Assembly (NCBI GenBank): GCA_037178625.1
Contig: CM074141.1
Coordinates: forward strand, 2,542,001-2,606,000
Origin: Skeletonema tropicum
Lineage: Eukaryota > Bacillariophyta > Thalassiosirophyceae > Thalassiosirales > Thalassiosiraceae
Direction of reading: 5' to 3'
Length of the DNA: 64,000 nucleotides
Numbering within the stretch: the first letter of the stretch is position 1; every line of letters starts with the position of its first letter. Under the pieces are notes generated by a model. The model saw only the letters and a list, made by a program, of their open reading frames with translations, was not told the origin of the DNA and made no database searches. Both the position numbers and the translations under genes were made by a program. This document shows positions 20,218 to 32,728 of this stretch, piece by piece.

Positions 20218-21746
20218 TGCACCAATCGCATAATATTAAATAGTTAGCTTCTCTCCCTTTCACTTGTTGTAATCCCACGCACTTTACTTTATCCATTCAA
20301 ATCCACCTTTTCCTCTACTCCTTCCCTTGCAGTCGTCGTACCAAGGCAATAAGTGTCGTTTTAGAAACCTCTCATCAAGCTGTATCGATTGCTTGTGGTA
20401 TTGTATCTATTGAGACCGTACTTACGATATCGATCTTTTCGTCAATCGACCAAACTCAACTCGTACCAGCAGTACTAACTAACTACTCCAATCCTTCCAA
20501 GCTAGGGTCGCTTGTGGTTGGTTATTGTTATTGTTATTGTTATTGTTGTATCCATTATCGATAACCTCCACCTCCAACCACAAGCAACAACATCGCCGAC
20601 GATACCAATACTACTGTACTGCTTGTGGTTGGAGGTGGAGGTGGAGTTGCTGGTGTTGGGAACCTACCGTACTAGATGACGTTGGAGGAGGAGAAGGAGT
20701 TGGGAGTAAGGTAGTACTATAGTTGCTTGTGGTTGGAGTAGTATGTATTATGTATTGTAGTGGTTGGAGGAGGAAGATGACAACATCGTCGTCAGCAATG
20801 ATGTTGCTTGTGGTTGGAGTTGTAGTAGTACCATCGCCGAGCGTAGTCGAGAGGCAAGTTGATGTTGATTTTGTGTTGGATAGTAAGAAGTAAGATGGAC
20901 GATAGACGATACCATACCGTAACTAAGTTCATGATGAGGCTGATCTACGTGTCATTCTTCAGCGAAGCGTTTGGATCTCACCCGTGCCAACTCTCTGGAT
21001 CTTATTGCATTAAAAGGAAGTGTGTTGTGCGAGGCCCCCCGGCCGAGCTCTGTTTATTGTCTTCGGATCTTACAGCATAAAAGTGGTCGCTTTTTTGGAT
21101 CTTCGACGTACCGAGTACCGACTGTCTATGGATGAGGCTGATCGGCGATCTGTAGTGTAATTGCGAGGGCTTTGCCTGAGCACTGTTTATCAATTTTGAT
21201 GGTAATGATGGTACTAATCGATACAGCTTGAAGAGAGCTTTCGATTGGTGGTCATATTGTTGATTTTGATCATTTTCATTTTGACATATCTTGTGAAATT
21301 ATGGCTGGAAAGTCGGATCTGTCCGAGCCGATCACTTTCTAACCCCCCTTTTTTTAACCAAGCAGATTGAACAAAAGTGCTCCAATCAAGCTGATTATAC
21401 GCCTAATCGATAGAGCACACTCTCAGCTTTCCAAAACGCCACTTATCGTCCTCATAGGACGGCTAGGACACAAGATATCGGCCATTTTGTCATCTTGAGG
21501 TTGGCCGGCTAAGTACTAAGTAAGTACATATACATAGCTTGAGCTGAGATGAGGTCCGTTCAAAAAGTGAGAAGATGATGCCGCTTTGCAAATCTTTAGA
21601 AAGACGCTCTTTTGGCATTTTCTGTGCCGCTTCACAGAGGACACAATCACCTGTGACATGTACAGTTGACAATACTCTTCAAATCAACAACGAAGCGAAG
21701 AAGTAGTGTTACGTGTTACTACGGTCGCTGCTAACTATAACTCTCC

Positions 21747-22970
21747 ATGACAATGATACCATCATCCCGAGGCAGCTATAGCCTCATCCTTGCGGTTGCT
21801 TCAATAATAATACTCCTACTTGGCCGAGCGCTTTTCTATGAAGCAACTGCCTTTCAGCCAGCCGCTGTACATCATGTTGTACATCAAAAACATCACTACA
21901 AAACTAACAAGTTATCCATACCTCTTCGTGCAGCCAAAAAGAAGAACGAAATCAGCAACACCGGCGACGGCGACGGCGACGGCGACGATGAAGCAATAAT
22001 ATCGGATGTAATACCGTCCACCACCGCCACACGGAAAATGCTACTGGCCAAACGGAAACAAACCGAAGCCGAAGGGGCCTCCTCCAAATCCTCCTCCAAA
22101 CTATCCATCATGAATGACTACAAACAATCCAAAACCAAACGCTTCGACGACTACTACGCCTACACCGCACGCTCCAAAGATGACGACGCCAACGGCCGTC
22201 GCGACAATTCCTATCTGATCGATCTCAAAAAGAAAATCGATCAAAAAATCATGAGAAACAATTGGAATCGAACGGGACAACGACGACCACGCGTCAATGA
22301 TAACACTTTTCTGCAATCCTCGTCCTCGTCGGGCAGCATTACACCAGGTCAATTACTACCCGAGGTGCACGTCCAACATGAAACGGACTCCATGCAATCA
22401 TTATTAGGGTACAATCATTTCGAGGGGGAGTGGAGCGATCGCAATTCCACCACGTATCATGTCGCCATTGTCTTTGGGAAGGGGTTGATCCAAGATCAGA
22501 TATCCATCGAGTATGCCTCTCGGATACGAACACTGGTCAAACTTCTCAAGGAAGAGGAGGGATTTCGACCCAAATTGATTTGTTTTACGGGTGGCAACAA
22601 GAACAGTGACGAGGTCATGCAGGGTGCGCCTACCGATGTAGTGACATCATCATCGATATCCGATGCATCGGCTGGATATGTCTACTTTCGACACTTGTGT
22701 GCCTCACAGGGAATCCCATTCGATCATCTCCAGACCAATGTTTGGGTAGACAAACGGAACGGAAATGAACGTGAGACGATGGAACGTGTTGCGTCCGAAT
22801 TATGGAGAAAGTACATCAAAACATTGGCGACAAAAGGGAAGAGTAATACTTATGAATACGACAATCAACCAAATCGTCATCCTTTTCCTTGGGTGCACGA
22901 TATAGATAAGATAGTACTGATGATGATGATGATAAATAATAGCGCCTCATATAGTAGAGCATTCAGATGA
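21747..22970 (+). CDS. Truncated DUF218 protein, array copy 2
   Basis: 407 aa; one extra GGCGAC unit adds Gly-Asp near residue 78, otherwise the same protein as copy 1. The 19-bp upstream motif is interrupted by TGTACA (about 21659-21664). Confidence 0.7.
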   Translation: MTMIPSSRGSYSLILAVASIIILLLGRALFYEATAFQPAAVHHVVHQKHHYKTNKLSIPLRAAKKKNEISNTGDGDGDGDDEAIISDVIPSTTATRKMLLAKRKQTEAEGASSKSSSKLSIMNDYKQSKTKRFDDYYAYTARSKDDDANGRRDNSYLIDLKKKIDQKIMRNNWNRTGQRRPRVNDNTFLQSSSSSGSITPGQLLPEVHVQHETDSMQSLLGYNHFEGEWSDRNSTTYHVAIVFGKGLIQDQISIEYASRIRTLVKLLKEEEGFRPKLICFTGGNKNSDEVMQGAPTDVVTSSSISDASAGYVYFRHLCASQGIPFDHLQTNVWVDKRNGNERETMERVASELWRKYIKTLATKGKSNTYEYDNQPNRHPFPWVHDIDKIVLMMMMINNSASYSRAFR

Positions 22971-24493
22971 TGCACCAATCGCATAATATTAAATAGTTAG
23001 CTTCTCTCCCTTTCACTTGTTGTAATCCCACGCACTTTACTTTATCCATTCAAATCCACCTTTTCCTCTACTCCTTCCCTTGCAGTCGTCGTACCAAGGC
23101 AATAAGTGTCGTTTTAGAAACCTCTCATCAAGCTGTATCGATTGCTTGTGGTATTGTATCTATTGAGACCGTACTTACGATATCGATCTTTTCGTCAATC
23201 GACCAAACTCAACTCGTACCAGCAGTACTAACTAACTACTCCAATCCTTCCAAGCTAGGGTCGCTTGTGGTTGGTTATTGTTATTGTTATTGTTATTGTT
23301 GTATCCATTATCGATAACCTCCACCTCCAACCACAAGCAACAACATCGCCGACGATACCAATACTACTGTACTGCTTGTGGTTGGAGGTGGAGGTGGAGT
23401 TGCTGGTGTTGGGAACCTACCGTACTAGATGACGTTGGAGGAGGAGAAGGAGTTGGGAGTAAGGTAGTACTATAGTTGCTTGTGGTTGGAGTAGTATGTA
23501 TTATGTATTGTAGTGGTTGGAGGAGGAAGATGACAACATCGTCGTCAGCAATGATGTTGCTTGTGGTTGGAGTTGTAGTAGTACCATCGCCGAGCGTAGT
23601 CGAGAGGCAAGTTGATGTTGATTTTGTGTTGGATAGTAAGAAGTAAGATGGACGATAGACGATACCATACCGTAACTAAGTTCATGATGAGGCTGATCTA
23701 CGTGTCATTCTTCAGCGAAGCGTTTGGATCTCACCCGTGCCAACTCTCTGGATCTTATTGCATTAAAAGGAAGTGTGTTGTGCGAGGCCCCCCGGCCGAG
23801 CTCTGTTTATTGTCTTCGGATCTTACAGCATAAAAGTGGTCGCTTTTTTGGATCTTCGACGTACCGAGTACCGACTGTCTATGGATGAGGCTGATCGGCG
23901 ATCTGTAGTGTAATTGCGAGGGCTTTGCCTGAGCACTGTTTATCAATTTTGATGGTAATGATGGTACTAATCGATACAGCTTGAAGAGAGCTTTCGATTG
24001 GTGGTCATATTGTTGATTTTGATCATTTTCATTTTGACATATCTTGTGAAATTATGGCTGGAAAGTCGGATCTGTCCGAGCCGATCACTTTCTAACCCCC
24101 CTTTTTTTAACCAAGCAGATTGAACAAAAGTGCTCCAATCAAGCTGATTATACGCCTAATCGATAGAGCACACTCTCAGCTTTCCAAAACGCCACTTATC
24201 GTCCTCATAGGACGGCTAGGACACAAGATATCGGCCATTTTGTCATCTTGAGGTTGGCCGGCTAAGTACTAAGTAAGTACATATACATAGCTTGAGCTGA
24301 GATGAGGTCCGTTCAAAAAGTGAGAAGATGATGCCGCTTTGCAAATCTTTAGAAAGACGCTCTTTTGGCATTTTCTGTGCCGCTTCACAGAGGACACAAT
24401 CACCTGTGACAGTTGACAATACTCTTCAAATCAACAACGAAGCGAAGAAGTAGTGTTACGTGTTACTACGGTCGCTGCTAACTATAACTCTCC

Positions 24494-25717
24494 ATGACAA
24501 TGATACCATCATCCCGAGGCAGCTATAGCCTCATCCTTGCGGTTGCTTCAATAATAATACTCCTACTTGGCCGAGCGCTTTTCTATGAAGCAACTGCCTT
24601 TCAGCCAGCCGCTGTACATCATGTTGTACATCAAAAACATCACTACAAAACTAACAAGTTATCCATACCTCTTCGTGCAGCCAAAAAGAAGAACGAAATC
24701 AGCAACACCGGCGACGGCGACGGCGACGGCGACGATGAAGCAATAATATCGGATGTAATACCGTCCACCACCGCCACACGGAAAATGCTACTGGCCAAAC
24801 GGAAACAAACCGAAGCCGAAGGGGCCTCCTCCAAATCCTCCTCCAAACTATCCATCATGAATGACTACAAACAATCCAAAACCAAACGCTTCGACGACTA
24901 CTACGCCTACACCGCACGCTCCAAAGATGACGACGCCAACGGCCGTCGCGACAATTCCTATCTGATCGATCTCAAAAAGAAAATCGATCAAAAAATCATG
25001 AGAAACAATTGGAATCGAACGGGACAACGACGACCACGCGTCAATGATAACACTTTTCTGCAATCCTCGTCCTCGTCGGGCAGCATTACACCAGGTCAAT
25101 TACTACCCGAGGTGCACGTCCAACATGAAACGGACTCCATGCAATCATTATTAGGGTACAATCATTTCGAGGGGGAGTGGAGCGATCGCAATTCCACCAC
25201 GTATCATGTCGCCATTGTCTTTGGGAAGGGGTTGATCCAAGATCAGATATCCATCGAGTATGCCTCTCGGATACGAACACTGGTCAAACTTCTCAAGGAA
25301 GAGGAGGGATTTCGACCCAAATTGATTTGTTTTACGGGTGGCAACAAGAACAGTGACGAGGTCATGCAGGGTGCGCCTACCGATGTAGTGACATCATCAT
25401 CGATATCCGATGCATCGGCTGGATATGTCTACTTTCGACACTTGTGTGCCTCACAGGGAATCCCATTCGATCATCTCCAGACCAATGTTTGGGTAGACAA
25501 ACGGAACGGAAATGAACGTGAGACGATGGAACGTGTTGCGTCCGAATTATGGAGAAAGTACATCAAAACATTGGCGACAAAAGGGAAGAGTAATACTTAT
25601 GAATACGACAATCAACCAAATCGTCATCCTTTTCCTTGGGTGCACGATATAGATAAGATAGTACTGATGATGATGATGATAAATAATAGCGCCTCATATA
25701 GTAGAGCATTCAGATGA
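24494..25717 (+). CDS. Truncated DUF218 protein, array copy 3
   Basis: 407 aa, uninterrupted upstream motif. Its unit is marked by a single T deletion at about 25860 and by CCTGTAGC in place of CATAGC near 27032; both are outside the ORF. Confidence 0.7.
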   Translation: MTMIPSSRGSYSLILAVASIIILLLGRALFYEATAFQPAAVHHVVHQKHHYKTNKLSIPLRAAKKKNEISNTGDGDGDGDDEAIISDVIPSTTATRKMLLAKRKQTEAEGASSKSSSKLSIMNDYKQSKTKRFDDYYAYTARSKDDDANGRRDNSYLIDLKKKIDQKIMRNNWNRTGQRRPRVNDNTFLQSSSSSGSITPGQLLPEVHVQHETDSMQSLLGYNHFEGEWSDRNSTTYHVAIVFGKGLIQDQISIEYASRIRTLVKLLKEEEGFRPKLICFTGGNKNSDEVMQGAPTDVVTSSSISDASAGYVYFRHLCASQGIPFDHLQTNVWVDKRNGNERETMERVASELWRKYIKTLATKGKSNTYEYDNQPNRHPFPWVHDIDKIVLMMMMINNSASYSRAFR

Positions 25718-27241
25718 TGCACCAATCGCATAATATTAAATAGTTAGCTTCTCTCCCTTTCACTTGTTGTAATCCCACGCACTTTACTTTATCCATTCAA
25801 ATCCACCTTTTCCTCTACTCCTTCCCTTGCAGTCGTCGTACCAAGGCAATAAGTGTCGTTTAGAAACCTCTCATCAAGCTGTATCGATTGCTTGTGGTAT
25901 TGTATCTATTGAGACCGTACTTACGATATCGATCTTTTCGTCAATCGACCAAACTCAACTCGTACCAGCAGTACTAACTAACTACTCCAATCCTTCCAAG
26001 CTAGGGTCGCTTGTGGTTGGTTATTGTTATTGTTATTGTTATTGTTGTATCCATTATCGATAACCTCCACCTCCAACCACAAGCAACAACATCGCCGACG
26101 ATACCAATACTACTGTACTGCTTGTGGTTGGAGGTGGAGGTGGAGTTGCTGGTGTTGGGAACCTACCGTACTAGATGACGTTGGAGGAGGAGAAGGAGTT
26201 GGGAGTAAGGTAGTACTATAGTTGCTTGTGGTTGGAGTAGTATGTATTATGTATTGTAGTGGTTGGAGGAGGAAGATGACAACATCGTCGTCAGCAATGA
26301 TGTTGCTTGTGGTTGGAGTTGTAGTAGTACCATCGCCGAGCGTAGTCGAGAGGCAAGTTGATGTTGATTTTGTGTTGGATAGTAAGAAGTAAGATGGACG
26401 ATAGACGATACCATACCGTAACTAAGTTCATGATGAGGCTGATCTACGTGTCATTCTTCAGCGAAGCGTTTGGATCTCACCCGTGCCAACTCTCTGGATC
26501 TTATTGCATTAAAAGGAAGTGTGTTGTGCGAGGCCCCCCGGCCGAGCTCTGTTTATTGTCTTCGGATCTTACAGCATAAAAGTGGTCGCTTTTTTGGATC
26601 TTCGACGTACCGAGTACCGACTGTCTATGGATGAGGCTGATCGGCGATCTGTAGTGTAATTGCGAGGGCTTTGCCTGAGCACTGTTTATCAATTTTGATG
26701 GTAATGATGGTACTAATCGATACAGCTTGAAGAGAGCTTTCGATTGGTGGTCATATTGTTGATTTTGATCATTTTCATTTTGACATATCTTGTGAAATTA
26801 TGGCTGGAAAGTCGGATCTGTCCGAGCCGATCACTTTCTAACCCCCCTTTTTTTAACCAAGCAGATTGAACAAAAGTGCTCCAATCAAGCTGATTATACG
26901 CCTAATCGATAGAGCACACTCTCAGCTTTCCAAAACGCCACTTATCGTCCTCATAGGACGGCTAGGACACAAGATATCGGCCATTTTGTCATCTTGAGGT
27001 TGGCCGGCTAAGTACTAAGTAAGTACATATACCTGTAGCTTGAGCTGAGATGAGGTCCGTTCAAAAAGTGAGAAGATGATGCCGCTTTGCAAATCTTTAG
27101 AAAGACGCTCTTTTGGCATTTTCTGTGCCGCTTCACAGAGGACACAATCACCTGTGACAGTTGACAATACTCTTCAAATCAACAACGAAGCGAAGAAGTA
27201 GTGTTACGTGTTACTACGGTCGCTGCTAACTATAACTCTCC

Positions 27242-28459
27242 ATGACAATGATACCATCATCCCGAGGCAGCTATAGCCTCATCCTTGCGGTTGCTTCAAT
27301 AATAATACTCCTACTTGGCCGAGCGCTTTTCTATGAAGCAACTGCCTTTCAGCCAGCCGCTGTACATCATGTTGTACATCAAAAACATCACTACAAAACT
27401 AACAAGTTATCCATACCTCTTCGTGCAGCCAAAAAGAAGAACGAAATCAGCAACACCGGCGACGGCGACGGCGACGATGAAGCAATAATATCGGATGTAA
27501 TACCGTCCACCACCGCCACACGGAAAATGCTACTGGCCAAACGGAAACAAACCGAAGCCGAAGGGGCCTCCTCCAAATCCTCCTCCAAACTATCCATCAT
27601 GAATGACTACAAACAATCCAAAACCAAACGCTTCGACGACTACTACGCCTACACCGCACGCTCCAAAGATGACGACGCCAACGGCCGTCGCGACAATTCC
27701 TATCTGATCGATCTCAAAAAGAAAATCGATCAAAAAATCATGAGAAACAATTGGAATCGAACGGGACAACGACGACCACGCGTCAATGATAACACTTTTC
27801 TGCAATCCTCGTCCTCGTCGGGCAGCATTACACCAGGTCAATTACTACCCGAGGTGCACGTCCAACATGAAACGGACTCCATGCAATCATTATTAGGGTA
27901 CAATCATTTCGAGGGGGAGTGGAGCGATCGCAATTCCACCACGTATCATGTCGCCATTGTCTTTGGGAAGGGGTTGATCCAAGATCAGATATCCATCGAG
28001 TATGCCTCTCGGATACGAACACTGGTCAAACTTCTCAAGGAAGAGGAGGGATTTCGACCCAAATTGATTTGTTTTACGGGTGGCAACAAGAACAGTGACG
28101 AGGTCATGCAGGGTGCGCCTACCGATGTAGTGACATCATCATCGATATCCGATGCATCGGCTGGATATGTCTACTTTCGACACTTGTGTGCCTCACAGGG
28201 AATCCCATTCGATCATCTCCAGACCAATGTTTGGGTAGACAAACGGAACGGAAATGAACGTGAGACGATGGAACGTGTTGCGTCCGAATTATGGAGAAAG
28301 TACATCAAAACATTGGCGACAAAAGGGAAGAGTAATACTTATGAATACGACAATCAACCAAATCGTCATCCTTTTCCTTGGGTGCACGATATAGATAAGA
28401 TAGTACTGATGATGATGATGATAAATAATAGCGCCTCATATAGTAGAGCATTCAGATGA
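27242..28459 (+). CDS. Truncated DUF218 protein, array copy 4
   Basis: 405 aa, same protein as copy 1. The unit has one T deleted in GATTTTGATC near 29506, giving 2,740 bp. Confidence 0.7.
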   Translation: MTMIPSSRGSYSLILAVASIIILLLGRALFYEATAFQPAAVHHVVHQKHHYKTNKLSIPLRAAKKKNEISNTGDGDGDDEAIISDVIPSTTATRKMLLAKRKQTEAEGASSKSSSKLSIMNDYKQSKTKRFDDYYAYTARSKDDDANGRRDNSYLIDLKKKIDQKIMRNNWNRTGQRRPRVNDNTFLQSSSSSGSITPGQLLPEVHVQHETDSMQSLLGYNHFEGEWSDRNSTTYHVAIVFGKGLIQDQISIEYASRIRTLVKLLKEEEGFRPKLICFTGGNKNSDEVMQGAPTDVVTSSSISDASAGYVYFRHLCASQGIPFDHLQTNVWVDKRNGNERETMERVASELWRKYIKTLATKGKSNTYEYDNQPNRHPFPWVHDIDKIVLMMMMINNSASYSRAFR

Positions 28460-29981
28460 TGCACCAATCGCATAATATTAAATAGTTAGCTTCTCTCCCT
28501 TTCACTTGTTGTAATCCCACGCACTTTACTTTATCCATTCAAATCCACCTTTTCCTCTACTCCTTCCCTTGCAGTCGTCGTACCAAGGCAATAAGTGTCG
28601 TTTTAGAAACCTCTCATCAAGCTGTATCGATTGCTTGTGGTATTGTATCTATTGAGACCGTACTTACGATATCGATCTTTTCGTCAATCGACCAAACTCA
28701 ACTCGTACCAGCAGTACTAACTAACTACTCCAATCCTTCCAAGCTAGGGTCGCTTGTGGTTGGTTATTGTTATTGTTATTGTTATTGTTGTATCCATTAT
28801 CGATAACCTCCACCTCCAACCACAAGCAACAACATCGCCGACGATACCAATACTACTGTACTGCTTGTGGTTGGAGGTGGAGGTGGAGTTGCTGGTGTTG
28901 GGAACCTACCGTACTAGATGACGTTGGAGGAGGAGAAGGAGTTGGGAGTAAGGTAGTACTATAGTTGCTTGTGGTTGGAGTAGTATGTATTATGTATTGT
29001 AGTGGTTGGAGGAGGAAGATGACAACATCGTCGTCAGCAATGATGTTGCTTGTGGTTGGAGTTGTAGTAGTACCATCGCCGAGCGTAGTCGAGAGGCAAG
29101 TTGATGTTGATTTTGTGTTGGATAGTAAGAAGTAAGATGGACGATAGACGATACCATACCGTAACTAAGTTCATGATGAGGCTGATCTACGTGTCATTCT
29201 TCAGCGAAGCGTTTGGATCTCACCCGTGCCAACTCTCTGGATCTTATTGCATTAAAAGGAAGTGTGTTGTGCGAGGCCCCCCGGCCGAGCTCTGTTTATT
29301 GTCTTCGGATCTTACAGCATAAAAGTGGTCGCTTTTTTGGATCTTCGACGTACCGAGTACCGACTGTCTATGGATGAGGCTGATCGGCGATCTGTAGTGT
29401 AATTGCGAGGGCTTTGCCTGAGCACTGTTTATCAATTTTGATGGTAATGATGGTACTAATCGATACAGCTTGAAGAGAGCTTTCGATTGGTGGTCATATT
29501 GTTGATTTGATCATTTTCATTTTGACATATCTTGTGAAATTATGGCTGGAAAGTCGGATCTGTCCGAGCCGATCACTTTCTAACCCCCCTTTTTTTAACC
29601 AAGCAGATTGAACAAAAGTGCTCCAATCAAGCTGATTATACGCCTAATCGATAGAGCACACTCTCAGCTTTCCAAAACGCCACTTATCGTCCTCATAGGA
29701 CGGCTAGGACACAAGATATCGGCCATTTTGTCATCTTGAGGTTGGCCGGCTAAGTACTAAGTAAGTACATATACATAGCTTGAGCTGAGATGAGGTCCGT
29801 TCAAAAAGTGAGAAGATGATGCCGCTTTGCAAATCTTTAGAAAGACGCTCTTTTGGCATTTTCTGTGCCGCTTCACAGAGGACACAATCACCTGTGACAG
29901 TTGACAATACTCTTCAAATCAACAACGAAGCGAAGAAGTAGTGTTACGTGTTACTACGGTCGCTGCTAACTATAACTCTCC

Positions 29982-31205
29982 ATGACAATGATACCATCAT
30001 CCCGAGGCAGCTATAGCCTCATCCTTGCGGTTGCTTCAATAATAATACTCCTACTTGGCCGAGCGCTTTTCTATGAAGCAACTGCCTTTCAGCCAGCCGC
30101 TGTACATCATGTTGTACATCAAAAACATCACTACAAAACTAACAAGTTATCCATACCTCTTCGTGCAGCCAAAAAGAAGAACGAAATCAGCAACACCGGC
30201 GACGGCGACGGCGACGGCGACGATGAAGCAATAATATCGGATGTAATACCGTCCACCACCGCCACACGGAAAATGCTACTGGCCAAACGGAAACAAACCG
30301 AAGCCGAAGGGGCCTCCTCCAAATCCTCCTCCAAACTATCCATCATGAATGACTACAAACAATCCAAAACCAAACGCTTCGACGACTACTACGCCTACAC
30401 CGCACGCTCCAAAGATGACGACGCCAACGGCCGTCGCGACAATTCCTATCTGATCGATCTCAAAAAGAAAATCGATCAAAAAATCATGAGAAACAATTGG
30501 AATCGAACGGGACAACGACGACCACGCGTCAATGATAACACTTTTCTGCAATCCTCGTCCTCGTCGGGCAGCATTACACCAGGTCAATTACTACCCGAGG
30601 TGCACGTCCAACATGAAACGGACTCCATGCAATCATTATTAGGGTACAATCATTTCGAGGGGGAGTGGAGCGATCGCAATTCCACCACGTATCATGTCGC
30701 CATTGTCTTTGGGAAGGGGTTGATCCAAGATCAGATATCCATCGAGTATGCCTCTCGGATACGAACACTGGTCAAACTTCTCAAGGAAGAGGAGGGATTT
30801 CGACCCAAATTGATTTGTTTTACGGGTGGCAACAAGAACAGTGACGAGGTCATGCAGGGTGCGCCTACCGATGTAGTGACATCATCATCGATATCCGATG
30901 CATCGGCTGGATATGTCTACTTTCGACACTTGTGTGCCTCACAGGGAATCCCATTCGATCATCTCCAGACCAATGTTTGGGTAGACAAACGGAACGGAAA
31001 TGAACGTGAGACGATGGAACGTGTTGCGTCCGAATTATGGAGAAAGTACATCAAAACATTGGCGACAAAAGGGAAGAGTAATACTTATGAATACGACAAT
31101 CAACCAAATCGTCATCCTTTTCCTTGGGTGCACGATATAGATAAGATAGTACTGATGATGATGATGATAAATAATAGCGCCTCATATAGTAGAGCATTCA
31201 GATGA
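29982..31205 (+). CDS. Truncated DUF218 protein, array copy 5
   Basis: 407 aa with the long Gly-Asp run but the uninterrupted upstream motif. This combination is shared only with copy 3. Confidence 0.7.
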   Translation: MTMIPSSRGSYSLILAVASIIILLLGRALFYEATAFQPAAVHHVVHQKHHYKTNKLSIPLRAAKKKNEISNTGDGDGDGDDEAIISDVIPSTTATRKMLLAKRKQTEAEGASSKSSSKLSIMNDYKQSKTKRFDDYYAYTARSKDDDANGRRDNSYLIDLKKKIDQKIMRNNWNRTGQRRPRVNDNTFLQSSSSSGSITPGQLLPEVHVQHETDSMQSLLGYNHFEGEWSDRNSTTYHVAIVFGKGLIQDQISIEYASRIRTLVKLLKEEEGFRPKLICFTGGNKNSDEVMQGAPTDVVTSSSISDASAGYVYFRHLCASQGIPFDHLQTNVWVDKRNGNERETMERVASELWRKYIKTLATKGKSNTYEYDNQPNRHPFPWVHDIDKIVLMMMMINNSASYSRAFR

Positions 31206-32728
31206 TGCACCAATCGCATAATATTAAATAGTTAGCTTCTCTCCCTTTCACTTGTTGTAATCCCACGCACTTTACTTTATCCATTCAAATCCACCTTTTC
31301 CTCTACTCCTTCCCTTGCAGTCGTCGTACCAAGGCAATAAGTGTCGTTTTAGAAACCTCTCATCAAGCTGTATCGATTGCTTGTGGTATTGTATCTATTG
31401 AGACCGTACTTACGATATCGATCTTTTCGTCAATCGACCAAACTCAACTCGTACCAGCAGTACTAACTAACTACTCCAATCCTTCCAAGCTAGGGTCGCT
31501 TGTGGTTGGTTATTGTTATTGTTATTGTTATTGTTGTATCCATTATCGATAACCTCCACCTCCAACCACAAGCAACAACATCGCCGACGATACCAATACT
31601 ACTGTACTGCTTGTGGTTGGAGGTGGAGGTGGAGTTGCTGGTGTTGGGAACCTACCGTACTAGATGACGTTGGAGGAGGAGAAGGAGTTGGGAGTAAGGT
31701 AGTACTATAGTTGCTTGTGGTTGGAGTAGTATGTATTATGTATTGTAGTGGTTGGAGGAGGAAGATGACAACATCGTCGTCAGCAATGATGTTGCTTGTG
31801 GTTGGAGTTGTAGTAGTACCATCGCCGAGCGTAGTCGAGAGGCAAGTTGATGTTGATTTTGTGTTGGATAGTAAGAAGTAAGATGGACGATAGACGATAC
31901 CATACCGTAACTAAGTTCATGATGAGGCTGATCTACGTGTCATTCTTCAGCGAAGCGTTTGGATCTCACCCGTGCCAACTCTCTGGATCTTATTGCATTA
32001 AAAGGAAGTGTGTTGTGCGAGGCCCCCCGGCCGAGCTCTGTTTATTGTCTTCGGATCTTACAGCATAAAAGTGGTCGCTTTTTTGGATCTTCGACGTACC
32101 GAGTACCGACTGTCTATGGATGAGGCTGATCGGCGATCTGTAGTGTAATTGCGAGGGCTTTGCCTGAGCACTGTTTATCAATTTTGATGGTAATGATGGT
32201 ACTAATCGATACAGCTTGAAGAGAGCTTTCGATTGGTGGTCATATTGTTGATTTTGATCATTTTCATTTTGACATATCTTGTGAAATTATGGCTGGAAAG
32301 TCGGATCTGTCCGAGCCGATCACTTTCTAACCCCCCTTTTTTTAACCAAGCAGATTGAACAAAAGTGCTCCAATCAAGCTGATTATACGCCTAATCGATA
32401 GAGCACACTCTCAGCTTTCCAAAACGCCACTTATCGTCCTCATAGGACGGCTAGGACACAAGATATCGGCCATTTTGTCATCTTGAGGTTGGCCGGCTAA
32501 GTACTAAGTAAGTACATATACATAGCTTGAGCTGAGATGAGGTCCGTTCAAAAAGTGAGAAGATGATGCCGCTTTGCAAATCTTTAGAAAGACGCTCTTT
32601 TGGCATTTTCTGTGCCGCTTCACAGAGGACACAATCACCTGTGACAGTTGACAATACTCTTCAAATCAACAACGAAGCGAAGAAGTAGTGTTACGTGTTA
32701 CTACGGTCGCTGCTAACTATAACTCTCC

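Larger units (their letters stand above)
18875..21615 (+). repeat. Array unit 1, reference structure
   Basis: The upstream region is 18875-18999, the truncated ORF 19000-20217, and foreign sequence begins at 20072. A TTATTG microsatellite lies at 20523-20549. The motif GCTTGTGGTTGGAG occurs at 20621, 20724 and 20805, with a GCTTGTGGTTGG form at 20510 and an inverted form near 20572-20587. The inverted copy can pair with the copy at 20621, whose flanks are also complementary (ACCTCCACCTCCAACCACAA), making a strong stem. The 3' part from about 21196 matches 10457-10930. Confidence 0.85.

Noticed and set aside
20525..21080. Short plus-strand ORFs in the array spacer (poly-Leu start and a 73-codon frame)
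   Set aside because: The first is translated from the TTATTG microsatellite. The second has no domain, and identity between units gives no evidence of selection.
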